A DNA stretch of 64,000 bases from Peptostreptococcaceae bacterium (GCA_030528605.1 JAUMYO010000001.1:1-64000); one strand, 5' to 3'; positions 16,556 to 26,089 are shown, numbered from the stretch's first letter. The notes: generated by a model from the letters alone, not told the origin. Numbers and translations: made by a program.

Positions 16556-16692
16556 GAGATCGATCGGCTGTTTCAGAGAAATTCAATCATTTTAATATAG
16601 GGATATAGAAGAATGATATCGATCGGTCCTCCGTACGGAATTCATCAAAAATGTCAGCATTAAATTGACAGGATCCAATTTGCTCGTGCTGA

Positions 16693-16721
16693 TTGACAAG
16701 CCTCCTATTTTGAAGTATCAT
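16693..16721 (+). promoter_or_regulatory. Promoter of the pyr operon
   Basis: Perfect -35 TTGACA (16693-16698), 17-base spacer, TATCAT (16716-16721). The leader to pyrB is only about 50 bases and holds a weak AAGAG/CTCTTTT hairpin. No PyrR-type anti-terminator/terminator pair is seen. Confidence 0.85.
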
Positions 16722-16778
16722 ATAAAAGATCAAGAGAACTCTTTTAATTTGGTACTGAGAGACTGACAAGGAGGTAAT

Positions 16779-17699
16779 ATGAGACACTTAACAGAGATAA
16801 GTGATTTTAGCGTGGAGGAAATTTCTTCACTTATTAGCGTTGCTAAAGATATTATGGCAGATCGAAGCAAGTATATGGATGCTTTGAGGGGTCGTATCTT
16901 GGCAACGCTTTTTTATGAGCCGAGTACAAGAACGAGACTGAGCTTTGAGACTGCGATGCTCAGACTGGGCGGCAGCGTGATCGGCTTTTCCGGCGCGGAG
17001 AACACATCGGTCTCCAAGGGTGAGACGGTGAAGGATACGGCTCGCATCGTATCGGGCTATGCGGACATCATCGCGATGCGCCATTATCAGGCAGGTGCTC
17101 CGATGGAAGCGGCGAGCGTTGCAAGCGTGCCGGTGATCAATGCAGGAGATGGCGGCAATCAGCATCCGACTCAGACTTTGACGGATCTGTTGACGATCTC
17201 TTCCGAGCTGGATCGTTTGGAAGGATTGACCATCGTGATGGTGGGAGATCTCAAATACGGAAGGACGGTCCATTCGCTGACCAAAGCGATGAAACGCTAC
17301 AAGAACAATCATTTTATTTTCGTTTCGCCAAAAGAATTGGCGATGCCCGATCATATCAAAGAGATGCTGACTTCCGACGGGATCACATTTGAAGAGACCG
17401 AGCATTTTGAGGAAGCGATCCCGAAAGCGGATGTGCTATATATGACAAGGATCCAAAAAGAGCGTTTTGACGATGAGGCGGAATATGATCGATTGAAGGA
17501 TCCTTTTATCCTGGATGAAGAAAAGATGAAGCTCGGCAAAAAAGAAATGATCGTGCTCCATCCATTGCCAAGGGTGAATGAGATCACCGAAGGCGTCGAT
17601 GAAGATCCGCGTGCAAAATATTTTCAGCAGGCGAGATATGGGATGTTCATCCGTATGGCATTGATATTGACACTCGTCCGTATCAATGAACGATCGTAA
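16779..17699 (+). CDS. pyrB: Aspartate carbamoyltransferase catalytic subunit
   Basis: A 306-residue enzyme joining carbamoyl phosphate and aspartate in pyrimidine synthesis. The carbamoyl phosphate site is [10 protein letters not shown] (about residues 47-56). HPTQTLTD (about 128-135) and HPLPRVNEI near the C-terminus are family signatures. AAGGAGG precedes ATG 16779. No pyrI regulatory subunit follows. It is the first gene of pyrB-pyrC-pyrF-pyrK-pyrD-pyrE. Confidence 0.95.
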   Translation: MRHLTEISDFSVEEISSLISVAKDIMADRSKYMDALRGRILATLFYEPSTRTRLSFETAMLRLGGSVIGFSGAENTSVSKGETVKDTARIVSGYADIIAMRHYQAGAPMEAASVASVPVINAGDGGNQHPTQTLTDLLTISSELDRLEGLTIVMVGDLKYGRTVHSLTKAMKRYKNNHFIFVSPKELAMPDHIKEMLTSDGITFEETEHFEEAIPKADVLYMTRIQKERFDDEAEYDRLKDPFILDEEKMKLGKKEMIVLHPLPRVNEITEGVDEDPRAKYFQQARYGMFIRMALILTLVRINERS

Positions 17700-17775
17700 T
17701 GATGTTGAAAAGAAGGACGGTATGAATCGGTGAAGAAGGCAGAGGACTTTTGAGCCGAAGAATATGGGAGGAACG

Positions 17776-19011
17776 ATGATAAGAATAAAGAATATAAGAA
17801 TGATCGATAAATATATGGATCGGACGGATGATGTCCTGATCGTGGGCGAGAAGGTCGAATTGATCGGAAAATCGAAGATCGATGCGTATCTGGAGAAAAA
17901 AGCGTCTGTAACGCTTCGGGAAGAAGATCTGAAAGCGGATATGTTAAAGGAAAACGGACTTTGCGACGATGTTTTCGGGGATGAAAAGCTCTTGGTGATC
18001 GAGGGCGAAGGCAGATACCTTTCGCCAAGTTTTGTGGATCTGCACTTCCACTTGCGCAATCCGGGACAGGAGTACAAACAGACCTTTGAGGAAGCTTCGG
18101 CGGCGTGCATCCGAGGCGGTTATACCAAGGTGGTCGCGATGGCGAATACCAAGCCGATCGCCGATCATGGCGAGGTGCTGGATGCGGTTTCGGAAGGGAT
18201 GAAGGATCTTCCGCTGGAAGTCGTGCAGACCTGTGCGGTGACCGTCGGGCTCAAGGGAGAGACCTTGGTCGATTTTGAGACGATGCGCAAAAAGACTTTT
18301 GTTTTCTCGGATGACGGGCGCAATGTCGACAGTGCGGACATCATGGAAAAAGCGCTTGAAAGATCGAAGGAGCTGGACTTCATCATCATGGATCATGACG
18401 AGCCTGAGAGCGATATGGTCATCCGAAATATCGAGCTTGCGAGAAATACCGGAGGACGCCTTCATTTTTGCCATATCAGCGAAAAAAGATCGATCGATGC
18501 GATCACCAAAGCGAAGGAGGATGGGCTGAATGTGACCTTTGAGGTATCTCCTCATCATATTTTCAGCAAGGATCTGAGCTATCGGGTCAATCCGCCGATC
18601 GGAACGCAGGAAGACAATGAGGCGATCATCGCCGTGATAAAAGATGGAAGAGTCGATGCGATCGCGACCGATCATGCGCCGCATACCGAAGAGGATAAAC
18701 AAAAAGGTGCGCCGGGGATCGCCAATATCGAGACGGCATTCGGGATGGTCCGCAAAGTTTTGAAAAAAGAGGGAGTCTCGTTGCAGCGTCAGATCGAGCT
18801 GATGAGCAACGCACCTTCGGAGATCCTTGGTGCGGACAATCGTATCCGGGAAGGCGGTCGTGCGGATCTGGTCCTTTTCAACGATGAAGAATATAAGATC
18901 GACAGCCAAAAATTCGTAACCAGAAGCAAGAACACCCCTTATGACGGATGGGATGCGCAAGGGATCATCGAATATACGATCGTAGGTGGAAAAATATATA
19001 AAAACCGATGA
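17776..19011 (+). CDS. pyrC: Dihydroorotase (class I)
   Basis: A 411-residue amidohydrolase-fold enzyme that cyclises carbamoyl aspartate to dihydroorotate. The N-terminal metal motif is HFHLRNPGQEYKQTF (usual form HxHxR-PG). It is followed by MANTKP (about residue 120), FSDDGR, the HH pair in EVSPHH, and the catalytic ATDHAPHT (about residue 295). An extra polar stretch (about residues 45-70) lengthens the region before the barrel. ATG 17776 is preferred over ATG 17764 because GGGAGG at 17766-17771 serves it. Confidence 0.94.
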   Translation: MIRIKNIRMIDKYMDRTDDVLIVGEKVELIGKSKIDAYLEKKASVTLREEDLKADMLKENGLCDDVFGDEKLLVIEGEGRYLSPSFVDLHFHLRNPGQEYKQTFEEASAACIRGGYTKVVAMANTKPIADHGEVLDAVSEGMKDLPLEVVQTCAVTVGLKGETLVDFETMRKKTFVFSDDGRNVDSADIMEKALERSKELDFIIMDHDEPESDMVIRNIELARNTGGRLHFCHISEKRSIDAITKAKEDGLNVTFEVSPHHIFSKDLSYRVNPPIGTQEDNEAIIAVIKDGRVDAIATDHAPHTEEDKQKGAPGIANIETAFGMVRKVLKKEGVSLQRQIELMSNAPSEILGADNRIREGGRADLVLFNDEEYKIDSQKFVTRSKNTPYDGWDAQGIIEYTIVGGKIYKNR

Positions 19012-19214
19012 TCTTGAAAAGATCACAGTTAGATCGTTGCAAAACATTAAGGTGAAGGTGATGAGGGAGTCGGTCGAGCCGAAGGCGGCGGATCGACTCC
19101 TCTTTATAAATAAAAGGACCGGGATCTTCTGACGGACAAGCATGCTTTGGCGGTACGATAGTATGCGGAGCTAGACAGAGGTTTCGGCAGGCGAAGTTTT
19201 TGGAGGGAATCGTT
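19012..19214 (+). other. pyrC-pyrF spacer with hairpin
   Basis: A 203-base spacer, long for this operon. GAGGGAGTCG (19063-19072) can pair with CGACTCCTC (19094-19102), followed by TTTATAAAT. This could be a weak or partial terminator between pyrC and pyrF. No gene is supported. Confidence 0.35.
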
Positions 19215-20051
19215 ATGATAATGAATGAGTTGAGAAAGCGTGCGATGGAGATCAGCCCGCTGTGCGTAGGGATCGATCTGAGGGAGGATCATGTTCCTCA
19301 GGAGCTGAAAAATTTGCCGATCGAGGAGCAGTTCGTCGAGTATGCAAAGGAGATCATCGACGCATCCAAGGAGTATGCGGCATGCTACAAACTGCAGATC
19401 GCATGCTACGAGGGCTATGGTCTGGCAGGGCTTCGAGCATACAAAACGATCCTGGAGACGGTACGACGGGCAGGACATATCTCGATCGCGGACATCAAAA
19501 GGGGCGACATCGGCTCTACGGCGGAGATGTATGCCAAAGGTCATTTTGAAGGGGATCTTGAGGCGGATATCCTGACGCTCAATCCGTACATGGGTCATGA
19601 TGCGATCAGTCCTTATGCAAAATATGTTTCGACAAAAAACAAGGGCGCTTTTATCCTGGGGAAAACATCCAATCCGGGCTCTCGCGATTTTCAAGATCTG
19701 AAGGTCGGTGATGAATATCTGTATCAGCAGGTGATCCGGACGATCGATCGATGGAACAAAGAGCTCGAAGGCTATGAGGGCTTTGGCGGCTACGGCGTCG
19801 TAGTGGGTGTGAACAATGCGGACGATATCGCATTGCTCCGATCCGTCACTTCCCAACTTTTTATGCTCATCCCGGGCTACGGTGCGCAGGGGGCGAAGAT
19901 CGAAGACATCGCGGCGCTCGTAAGGGAGCATAAGAATGGTGTGGTCAATGTCTCTCGTGGACTGACCGCCAAGATCGAGGGAGATTTCCGAAAAGTTTTG
20001 AGAGATAGAGCGGCAACGCTGGCAGGAGAACTAAGAGAATGTTTCAGATAA
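19215..20051 (+). CDS. pyrF: Orotidine 5'-phosphate decarboxylase (type 2)
   Basis: A 278-residue decarboxylase making UMP from OMP. The catalytic motif is IADIKRGDIGSTAEMYAKG (Asp-x-Lys-x2-Asp, about residue 95). The length of about 280 residues and the downstream GYGAQGAK phosphate-binding segment place it in the longer type 2 PyrF group rather than the 240-residue type 1. ATG 19215 has GGAGG eight bases upstream. Its last 13 bases overlap pyrK. Confidence 0.94.
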   Translation: MIMNELRKRAMEISPLCVGIDLREDHVPQELKNLPIEEQFVEYAKEIIDASKEYAACYKLQIACYEGYGLAGLRAYKTILETVRRAGHISIADIKRGDIGSTAEMYAKGHFEGDLEADILTLNPYMGHDAISPYAKYVSTKNKGAFILGKTSNPGSRDFQDLKVGDEYLYQQVIRTIDRWNKELEGYEGFGGYGVVVGVNNADDIALLRSVTSQLFMLIPGYGAQGAKIEDIAALVREHKNGVVNVSRGLTAKIEGDFRKVLRDRAATLAGELRECFR

Positions 20052-20737
20052 AAAAAGCGAAGATCATTGAAAACTGTGCGATCACCCATGATCTGTATCT
20101 GATGAAGATCGAGGGGCGATATGAGATCCGGGCGGGACAATTTTTTATGCTAAAGGCGATCGATGCCGATATGACACTCTATCGCCCGATCAGTATTTTT
20201 GATGCGGACGAAGAGTCGGTCAGTTTCTTGTACTCGGTGAGGGGCAAGGGGACTGCGATCTTTTCGCGCCTTCGGGCAGGAGATGAGATCCTTCTGCATG
20301 GGGCGTACGGCAATGGATTTCCAAAGGCAAGCGGAAAGCCGGCGCTCGTCGGTGGAGGGATCGGGATGGCTCCTCTGCTTTATACCGCTAAACAAAACGA
20401 AGGATCGGTCGTCTATATCGGCGTAAGGGATGGTCTGTATTCTGAAGACGAACTGGCGAGGATCCGAAAGCTGTTTGAAGGGACAGATCTCGTGCTGAAG
20501 GTCGGCGGTATCATTACCGATGCGGTCGAATTTGAGCGGTTCGACGAGATCTTCACCTGCGGACCGGAAGTGATGATGGCAGCAGTCTCCAAAAAACATC
20601 AGCGCGTCTTCGTTTCGATGGAGAAGCATATGGGCTGCGGTGTAGGTGCTTGTTTGTCGTGCAGCTGCAAGGTGGATGGAAAGATGAAAAAAGTATGTCA
20701 GGACGGACCGGTATTCTTGGGGCAGGAGGTGTTTTGA
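20039..20737 (+). CDS. pyrK: Dihydroorotate dehydrogenase electron transfer subunit
   Basis: A 232-residue flavin and iron-sulfur protein that passes electrons from PyrD to NAD. The flavin-binding segment includes YRPISIFD (about residue 45), the nucleotide-binding part includes [10 protein letters not shown] (about residue 103), and the [2Fe-2S] site is [14 protein letters not shown] with a later VCQDGPVF (four cysteines, about residues 200-222). Translation starts inside the end of pyrF and stops at the first base of the pyrD ATG. Confidence 0.94.
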   Translation: MFQIKKAKIIENCAITHDLYLMKIEGRYEIRAGQFFMLKAIDADMTLYRPISIFDADEESVSFLYSVRGKGTAIFSRLRAGDEILLHGAYGNGFPKASGKPALVGGGIGMAPLLYTAKQNEGSVVYIGVRDGLYSEDELARIRKLFEGTDLVLKVGGIITDAVEFERFDEIFTCGPEVMMAAVSKKHQRVFVSMEKHMGCGVGACLSCSCKVDGKMKKVCQDGPVFLGQEVF

Positions 20738-21642
20738 TGCGTGAGGTATTTTTTGGCAAAGAGTTTAAGAACATCGTGATCGGAGCATCGGGGACCTTCG
20801 GATTCGGCAGAGAGTTTGACAAGTTTTATGATGTCTCGATGTTGGGCGGCATTTCTTCCAAAGGATTGACCTTGGAGCCTCGAGAGGGTAACAAGGGGAT
20901 CCGCATCACCGAAACGCCGTCGGGCATCATGAATTCGATCGGTCTGGAAAATCCGGGCGTGAAGGCTTTTTTGGAGCATGAACTGCCTTTTATGAAGAGT
21001 AAGAACAATGTGTTGATCGCCAATGTGGGAGGATCGGATCCGGAGAGCTATGTTCGTGCGGTCGAGCTGATCGATGAGCATGCGAAGGCGAATGACGGCG
21101 TGGACATCATCGAGCTGAATATTTCCTGCCCCAATGTAAAACAGGGCGGGATGGCTTTTGGGATCAATGCCTGCGATGCGGCTTTTATCACGAAAGAGAT
21201 CCGAAAGACGACGGATCTGCCGCTGGTGGTCAAACTTTCGCCCAATGCCTACAATATCATCGAAGTGGCAAAATCGGTCGAGGCGGAAGGGGCGGACGGT
21301 CTGTCGCTCGTGAATACTTTTACGGCGCTGGAGATCGATGTGGTGAACAAGAAGGCATTGTTTGACAATATCTATGCCGGTCTGTCCGGTCCGGCGATCA
21401 TGCCGATCGCGCTTCGTATGACGAGAGATGTGTGCAAAAGCGTGAATGTGCCCGTCATGGCGATGGGAGGTATCACTACGGCGATCGATGCGATCAAGTT
21501 TGTAATGGCGGGTGCATCATTGATCCAGGTCGGTACAGGAAATTTTGCCAATCCGATGGCATGTTGTGATATAATAAAAGGGTTGGAAGAATATTTGGCA
21601 AAAGAAAAGATCACATTGGCTGAGATAAGGGGGATCGTATGA
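20737..21642 (+). CDS. pyrD: Dihydroorotate dehydrogenase B (NAD-linked) catalytic subunit
   Basis: A 301-residue FMN barrel that oxidises dihydroorotate. The class 1B pattern is visible in [18 protein letters not shown] (catalytic Cys region, about residue 130), VVKLSPNA, and [20 protein letters not shown] near the C-terminus. Pairing with pyrK confirms the NAD-linked 1B type suited to anaerobes. ATG 20737 overlaps the pyrK stop; an upstream in-frame start at 20650 would lie inside pyrK and is rejected. Confidence 0.95.
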   Translation: MREVFFGKEFKNIVIGASGTFGFGREFDKFYDVSMLGGISSKGLTLEPREGNKGIRITETPSGIMNSIGLENPGVKAFLEHELPFMKSKNNVLIANVGGSDPESYVRAVELIDEHAKANDGVDIIELNISCPNVKQGGMAFGINACDAAFITKEIRKTTDLPLVVKLSPNAYNIIEVAKSVEAEGADGLSLVNTFTALEIDVVNKKALFDNIYAGLSGPAIMPIALRMTRDVCKSVNVPVMAMGGITTAIDAIKFVMAGASLIQVGTGNFANPMACCDIIKGLEEYLAKEKITLAEIRGIV

Positions 21643-22193
21643 TCGAGATTCTAAAACAAAGTGATGCGCTGTTGGAAGGACATTTTTTGCTCACATCGGG
21701 CAAACATTCCGATCGATATGTTCAATGCGCAAAAGTGCTTCGTTATCCGGATAAGGCGGAACAGATCCTCAAACCGGTTGCGGACAAACTGCGCGCGATG
21801 AACATCGATCTTTTGGTCGGTCCGGCAATGGGCGGCATCATCGTGGCATATGAGCTCGGAAGACAGCTCGGGAAAGAGGCGATCTTTACAGAGCGTGTCG
21901 ACGGCAAGATGGAGCTGAGAAGAGGTTTTGAGGTGGAGAAAGGGCAGCGGATCGCGATCTGCGAGGATGTGATCACGACGGCAAAGTCATCTTTTGAGGT
22001 CAAAGAACTATTGGAGAGCATGGGCGGTGAAGTGGTCGCTCTGGCTTCGATCATCGACCGTACGAAGGGGAATGTGGATATCGAGATCATCTCCGCGATC
22101 CGGCTGGAGATCGATACTTATGATCCGCAGGATTGCCCTTTGTGCAAACAAAACATTCCTTATGTCAAGCCGGGTAGCAGAAATATTAAGTAA
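21639..22193 (+). CDS. pyrE: Orotate phosphoribosyltransferase
   Basis: A 184-residue enzyme joining orotate and PRPP to give OMP. Visible are the [18 protein letters not shown] segment (about residue 65), [17 protein letters not shown], and the PRPP loop [13 protein letters not shown] (about residues 107-119), where the usual TTG-GS is TTAKS. The start overlaps pyrD by four bases (ATGA), so translation is coupled. Confidence 0.94.
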   Translation: MIEILKQSDALLEGHFLLTSGKHSDRYVQCAKVLRYPDKAEQILKPVADKLRAMNIDLLVGPAMGGIIVAYELGRQLGKEAIFTERVDGKMELRRGFEVEKGQRIAICEDVITTAKSSFEVKELLESMGGEVVALASIIDRTKGNVDIEIISAIRLEIDTYDPQDCPLCKQNIPYVKPGSRNIK

Positions 22194-22203
22194 CGAGGGA
22201 ACT

Positions 22204-23484
22204 ATGCAAGTCTTTAATCTTACGAGTTTGAATATTTTGCAGGAAGTGCCGCGCGTTTTGTTCAAACCGATCAATCGCAACGGGCAGTTCATCTTTTTTG
22301 AAAAACTTGTGACCGGGATCGATGATACATGGAGTGAAGGGATCTGGGCATACGATATCGATACGCATGAGATGAGTCGCGTGGATCAGGGACAGCATGT
22401 TCAGTACAAAGAGCTGTATGATCTGGATACACCGCAGATCTTTTGGAACGGAACATCCAGGATCGACCCTGACTTCATGTATTTTGCAACGATCACTGCA
22501 TTGGAGGAGGAAGAATTTATCGAGTTTTACGAGATCGACCTTCTTTCCGGCTTGCAGCGAAACATCTTGGGCTTTCGTTTTGAGAAGGACAGTTTTGTTT
22601 ACAAAAGTATGGATCTTCTCGCTCCGGGCTATCTTCTGTTTCGGCTCAGCTATGAGGCGGATCTTATCGATGTGGACTTTTTTGATGATCTGTATCTGTT
22701 GGATGTCAAAGAAAAAAAATATTACGAAGTCAAGGATGAGGCATTCAAGATCAATATCGGCAGTCTGATCGTATCGGGCAAGGGGAGAAACGCCAGAATT
22801 TTTCTTGAAGAGTGCTATCTTGGAGAACAGGAGCAATATGATCTGCTCACATCCGAAGAAGTCGAACTTGCCTATGATCTTCATGAATCGATCGATCCGC
22901 AGCAGATCTATCACAATGCGATCAAAACGACGACCTTGGCAAATTTTATCAAACAGATCAAGGCGGGAACGGAGAAGATCGCATTTGATGTGATCGACGA
23001 GATCGCGATGGAAGGAAGCATCCGTCTGATCGGAGAGACCGCAGAGAGCATCTATTATAAAAAGCAGATCTATGATTTTGTACTTCGGGAAAAAGGGGAC
23101 TTTGTATCCAGACGAAAGATCGGGAGTTATGAGGTCTACAAGATCGATAAAAAGAGCCTCAAAAGCGAGTTTGTCCGCGATGTACATGGCAATGTCGAGA
23201 TCAAAGTCAATTCCAAACGTGCCTATCTGATCAAAGACCTTCGCTTTCATTCAAAGATCGAAGACTTTGACAGTAGGGAGATCGTGTTTGACTATAAAAA
23301 GCGTTTTGTCGGAAGAGCTTATGAGGAGATCTCGGATGTTATAAACGATGAATTTTTTGTGGTCCATCTGGACTCGGACGATCCGAAGGTGGCAAACTAT
23401 ATGATCGTCGATATCGCTTCAGACGAGATGATCGTTGCGGGGCAGGATATCTTGGTGCTGGAAGATCATCTTTTTGTAATATAG
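22204..23484 (+). CDS. Unknown 426-residue protein attached to the pyr operon
   Basis: Not recognised. ATG 22204 follows GAGGGA, ten bases after the pyrE stop, so it is likely cotranscribed. The protein is acidic, has no signal peptide or membrane helix, and is rich in short alternating beta-like stretches (FEKLVTGIDDTWSEGIWAYDI, YLLDVKEKKYYEV, VDIASDEMIVAGQD). These recall the blades of a beta-propeller, but I cannot count convincing repeats. No catalytic motif was seen. A dispersed repeat follows its stop by 16 bases. Confidence 0.75.
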   Translation: MQVFNLTSLNILQEVPRVLFKPINRNGQFIFFEKLVTGIDDTWSEGIWAYDIDTHEMSRVDQGQHVQYKELYDLDTPQIFWNGTSRIDPDFMYFATITALEEEEFIEFYEIDLLSGLQRNILGFRFEKDSFVYKSMDLLAPGYLLFRLSYEADLIDVDFFDDLYLLDVKEKKYYEVKDEAFKINIGSLIVSGKGRNARIFLEECYLGEQEQYDLLTSEEVELAYDLHESIDPQQIYHNAIKTTTLANFIKQIKAGTEKIAFDVIDEIAMEGSIRLIGETAESIYYKKQIYDFVLREKGDFVSRRKIGSYEVYKIDKKSLKSEFVRDVHGNVEIKVNSKRAYLIKDLRFHSKIEDFDSREIVFDYKKRFVGRAYEEISDVINDEFFVVHLDSDDPKVANYMIVDIASDEMIVAGQDILVLEDHLFVI

Positions 23485-23500
23485 ATCTCGTATCTTATTG

Positions 23501-23639
23501 ATACCAAAACCTATTTGGACTTAGAGCATCGATCCGAGCTCCTATGAGTGATATCTCCGAATATTTTTTAGGACGATCTGTTGATCGGATCAAACTAAGG
23601 AGCGAAAATATCTCGATGCTTTTTATCGGGTTTTAGTAT
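23501..23639 (-). repeat. Dispersed repeat copy C, 139 bp, inverted orientation
   Basis: Starts ATACCAAAACCTATTTGGAC and ends CGATGCTTTTTATCGGGTTTTAGTAT. It has the same order of blocks as copy B (CCTATTTGGA, GAGTGATAT, GAATAT, GATCTGTTGATCGGATCAAA). It lies between the unknown pyr-linked gene and a membrane protein gene. Confidence 0.8.
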
Positions 23640-23671
23640 GAGTAGAAAGTTTATAAATTTCGGGAGGTTTT

Positions 23672-24622
23672 ATGGAAAGCGGAAAGTTTAGATTTTTAAG
23701 GGAAGATCATGGCATGACCTTCGCAAAAGGGAATTTGTACTACGGTAAGGTCGAAGGCTTTTACACGACATTCAAGATCGAGGAGCAGGCAAAAAGAACG
23801 ATGATCATGGTCGGTGCGAATCGGGAAGAATTTGATCCTCGGCTGTCCGGTCTTTTGGAAGAGATCCGAAGGATCGATGGGATAGAATCCGCCGAACTGT
23901 CGTATAAGAGCATCCTGATCAAAACGAAGATCCAATTTCAAAAGAAAAATTTTCAAATGATGGTGCAGGATTGCTTTGGAAAACTGTTCGGCTACCTGAG
24001 ATCGAATGGCTATAAGAGCGGATGTTTTGTCACGGGGATCGACGATCCTTCGATCCGACTTCGCCGCCTCAATGATCTGCATTTTATGTTCCTGACCGAT
24101 ACCGGGCTGAATGTGATGACAGAGCATTTGGAAGAAAAGCGAGCAGAGATCGCGCGTCGTCCGGAGAACTTCTTTTTGGGTGCGATCGGTGCCATCATCG
24201 GCGCGTCGCTGGGCGGTCTACTGTGGGCTGTCATGGGAGTCATGGGCTTCTGGGCATGGTTCGCGGGGATCTTAGGATTTACGATGGCATTTTACGGATA
24301 TCAAAAGCTGGGCGGAAGAGTCAGCAAATTGGCAAGTGTATTTATCTTCATCGTCTGTATCATAGCTATCTTTGTCGGAAGCGTCGCGGAATGGGCATGG
24401 CATTTCTACAGAGCATATAAGATCGAGATCCCGGACCTGACTTACTTTGAAGTGTTCGTTGATATCGTACCTTTTATATTTTCTACACCGGGAGAACTCA
24501 TGAGAGAATTTTTGATGGATGTCGGAGTCGGGGTCGGATTGACGTTCTTGGTCGGGATCCCGATGGTCAAGAAGATGTATTCCGAAAGTGCGGGAGAATA
24601 TACGATCAAAGACATCGACTAG
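23672..24622 (+). CDS. Unknown membrane protein
   Basis: Not recognised. 316 residues: a soluble N-terminal region (1-165) of mixed helix and strand, then hydrophobic segments at about 168-210 (two or three helices with glycine-rich small-residue packing), 222-245, 265-280 and 290-308, giving four to six membrane passes, and a short polar tail. GGGAGG precedes ATG 23672. It stands alone between a repeat and the 24718 inverted-repeat element, convergent with yaaA. Confidence 0.8.
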   Translation: MESGKFRFLREDHGMTFAKGNLYYGKVEGFYTTFKIEEQAKRTMIMVGANREEFDPRLSGLLEEIRRIDGIESAELSYKSILIKTKIQFQKKNFQMMVQDCFGKLFGYLRSNGYKSGCFVTGIDDPSIRLRRLNDLHFMFLTDTGLNVMTEHLEEKRAEIARRPENFFLGAIGAIIGASLGGLLWAVMGVMGFWAWFAGILGFTMAFYGYQKLGGRVSKLASVFIFIVCIIAIFVGSVAEWAWHFYRAYKIEIPDLTYFEVFVDIVPFIFSTPGELMREFLMDVGVGVGLTFLVGIPMVKKMYSESAGEYTIKDID

Positions 24623-24717
24623 AAATGATGTTGCGGACATAATGGTGATAGATGGTCATTGGAACGAGAGATCGCGCGATCTTGATACGGATCATCGAAA
24701 TAATAGCAGTAAACCGA

Positions 24718-24817
24718 AAGGGCTGTTGCAATTTGAGACTTCGCACAAAATATATGATGAGAGACCTGTGGTCTACTACGATATTTTGTGTGAGATCTGT
24801 GTTTTGCGACAGCCCTT
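24718..24817. mobile_element. 100-bp inverted-repeat element, possible IS-derived miniature element and terminator
   Basis: AAGGGCTGTTGCAA begins the left end; the reverse complement of the right end begins AAGGGCTGTCGCAA. Inside, CACAAAATAT (24744-24753) pairs perfectly with ATATTTTGTG (24781-24790), and AGACC tgt GGTCT forms the tip. The imperfect ends extend about 34 bases. End sequences of this kind occur in clostridial insertion sequences (IS1182-like, from memory), so it may be a non-autonomous remnant. The run of T after the right end could also terminate the plus-strand transcript. It overlaps the last two bases of the yaaA stop codon. Confidence 0.55.
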
Positions 24818-25559
24818 ATTTTTTTATAAAAACATATTTTTTGTCATCGGAATCCTCTTTTGAAAAAGTGTGACCCAGATCATTGAAAGATCGGATGTCC
24901 TCGATCTTCGTGATTCTGTTTTCTGCGATAAAGCGTACCATCGCACCTCTTGCCATTTTGCATAATGTCCCTTTTTCGACGATCTTTCCATTGATCTTCT
25001 CGCCAAAAACACAACTCACCAAAGGGTAGCCCTTTGGCAGACCCGCTGTGACGACTTTGCTGTATTCCTTGGAAGCCAGATCCAGGATCGGTCCGCCTTT
25101 CTCCATCAATTCATTTGCTATCTTCGGACCCCAAAAGCCATAGAGATCCTTGTAAGGCTCGATCGCAAGTTTTGCCTGCATCTCCAAGCGGTACGGAACG
25201 ACGGCATCAAACGGCTTGAGCGATCCGTACATCGCCGAAAGGATGTGGAGGTGTTTGTCGATATGATCGAAATGATCTCTTTCAAATACCTGAACACCCA
25301 TGTATTGAAACTGGATCCCTTCGTAGGAAAAGATCGCCGGTGTCATCGCCTGCTGAAGATCCATATTTTGCAGTCGCTCGTGATTGAGTTTGGTGATCGC
25401 CTCGCTCGCTCCGTATAATAGACGCAGTTCATCAAAAGAAAGCTTTTGTAAAGCATCTTTTATGATCTGTGCTTCCGATAGAAATCGGGGAAGTTGTTTT
25501 GGTGGCAAAAAGTCGGTATCGACATTCATTTTTTTTGCCGGCGATATGATGATGCGCAT
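24816..25559 (-). CDS. yaaA: YaaA family peroxide stress protein
   Basis: A 247-residue protein of the YaaA/DUF328 family, which lowers intracellular iron and limits oxidative DNA damage in E. coli. The N-terminus MRIIISPAKKM and segments LYGASEAI, FSYEGIQFQYMG and YGFWGPKIANEL are family-like. The start is placed at the ATG giving MRIIISPAKK; a longer reading frame upstream adds 27 residues without family similarity. The ribosome binding site is weak (AAAGA). A promoter lies at 25645-25673. Confidence 0.9.
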   Translation of the reverse strand: MRIIISPAKKMNVDTDFLPPKQLPRFLSEAQIIKDALQKLSFDELRLLYGASEAITKLNHERLQNMDLQQAMTPAIFSYEGIQFQYMGVQVFERDHFDHIDKHLHILSAMYGSLKPFDAVVPYRLEMQAKLAIEPYKDLYGFWGPKIANELMEKGGPILDLASKEYSKVVTAGLPKGYPLVSCVFGEKINGKIVEKGTLCKMARGAMVRFIAENRITKIEDIRSFNDLGHTFSKEDSDDKKYVFIKK

Positions 25560-25644
25560 GATCTTTTTATAGTGAAGGCGGAAGCGTGTCACTATCCTTT
25601 CTTTTGTTTGATATAGACTTACAGATCTTTGCAAGGTCATTTTT

Positions 25645-25673
25645 ATTGTACTATTTTTCCGATCCGCTGTCTA
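25645..25673 (-). promoter_or_regulatory. Promoter of yaaA
   Basis: On the minus strand, TAGACA (25673-25668), 17-base spacer, TACAAT (25650-25645). Five of six matches at each box. The leader is about 80 bases. Confidence 0.65.
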
Positions 25674-25791
25674 TCTATCGATAAAATATTTTGCAACGAA
25701 GACTTTTTACAAGAGAAAAAAATACTCAGGTCGATCGCTATTGAATGGATCAAAACGATCGTTGTATGACGAGGATAAAAAGAGTACAATA

Positions 25792-25820
25792 TTGACTTTT
25801 TGTGCTGAATTGGATATACT
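25792..25820 (+). promoter_or_regulatory. Promoter of the ferredoxin-like/hydrogenase transcript or of a leader RNA
   Basis: TTGACT (25792-25797), 17-base spacer, TATACT (25815-25820). The next start codon is 270 bases away, an unusually long leader. Confidence 0.75.
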
Positions 25821-25840
25821 GTAATTTGATCCTATATTGT

Positions 25841-26053
25841 CCGGGTCGAAGCGGAAAAGTTAGTCTTTGCAAACTGTTCCGAGGATGTATGCGATCGGAT
25901 CTTACGATGAGTTGCTTTTTGGCAGCGATCGTGCTTTTATTCACAGAAAGTGCGAGAGCGGATCGATCGGGAAGGAAGCATCGGAGCGGTTTGCCCCAAA
26001 CAGATCTCGTCAGGACCGGATGAAGAGCGATATAAGGAAGTAGGGACCTTATA
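25841..26053 (+). ncRNA. Putative structured leader RNA, diverged relative of the 13228 element
   Basis: Shares ordered blocks with 13228-13390: an AAAG...GCGAGA stretch, GAAGGAAGC (25971-25979), TCGG-GC, AAAC, a GTCAGGACCGG block in place of GACGAAC, and ATATAAGG. ATATAAGG also forms a perfect eight-base hairpin with CCTTATAT (26029-26053). The similarity is patchy, and spacing differs. It could be a second decayed copy, a leader acting on the 26090 gene, or chance. An SRP RNA was considered and rejected. Confidence 0.25.
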
Positions 26054-26089
26054 TGGTCGGGGATAGGTAAAATCGGAAAGGAGAATGTT

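Noticed and set aside
16722-16778. PyrR-dependent attenuator in the pyrB leader
   Set aside because: The leader is only about 50 bases with one weak hairpin, too short for anti-terminator and terminator alternatives.
25958-26035. Possible SRP RNA, from GGGAAGGAAGCA and GTCAGGACCGGA
   Set aside because: The two SRP-like fragments occur in the wrong order and do not form the helix 8 loop with GGAA tip and its partner strand; the stretch fits better as a relative of the 13228 element.
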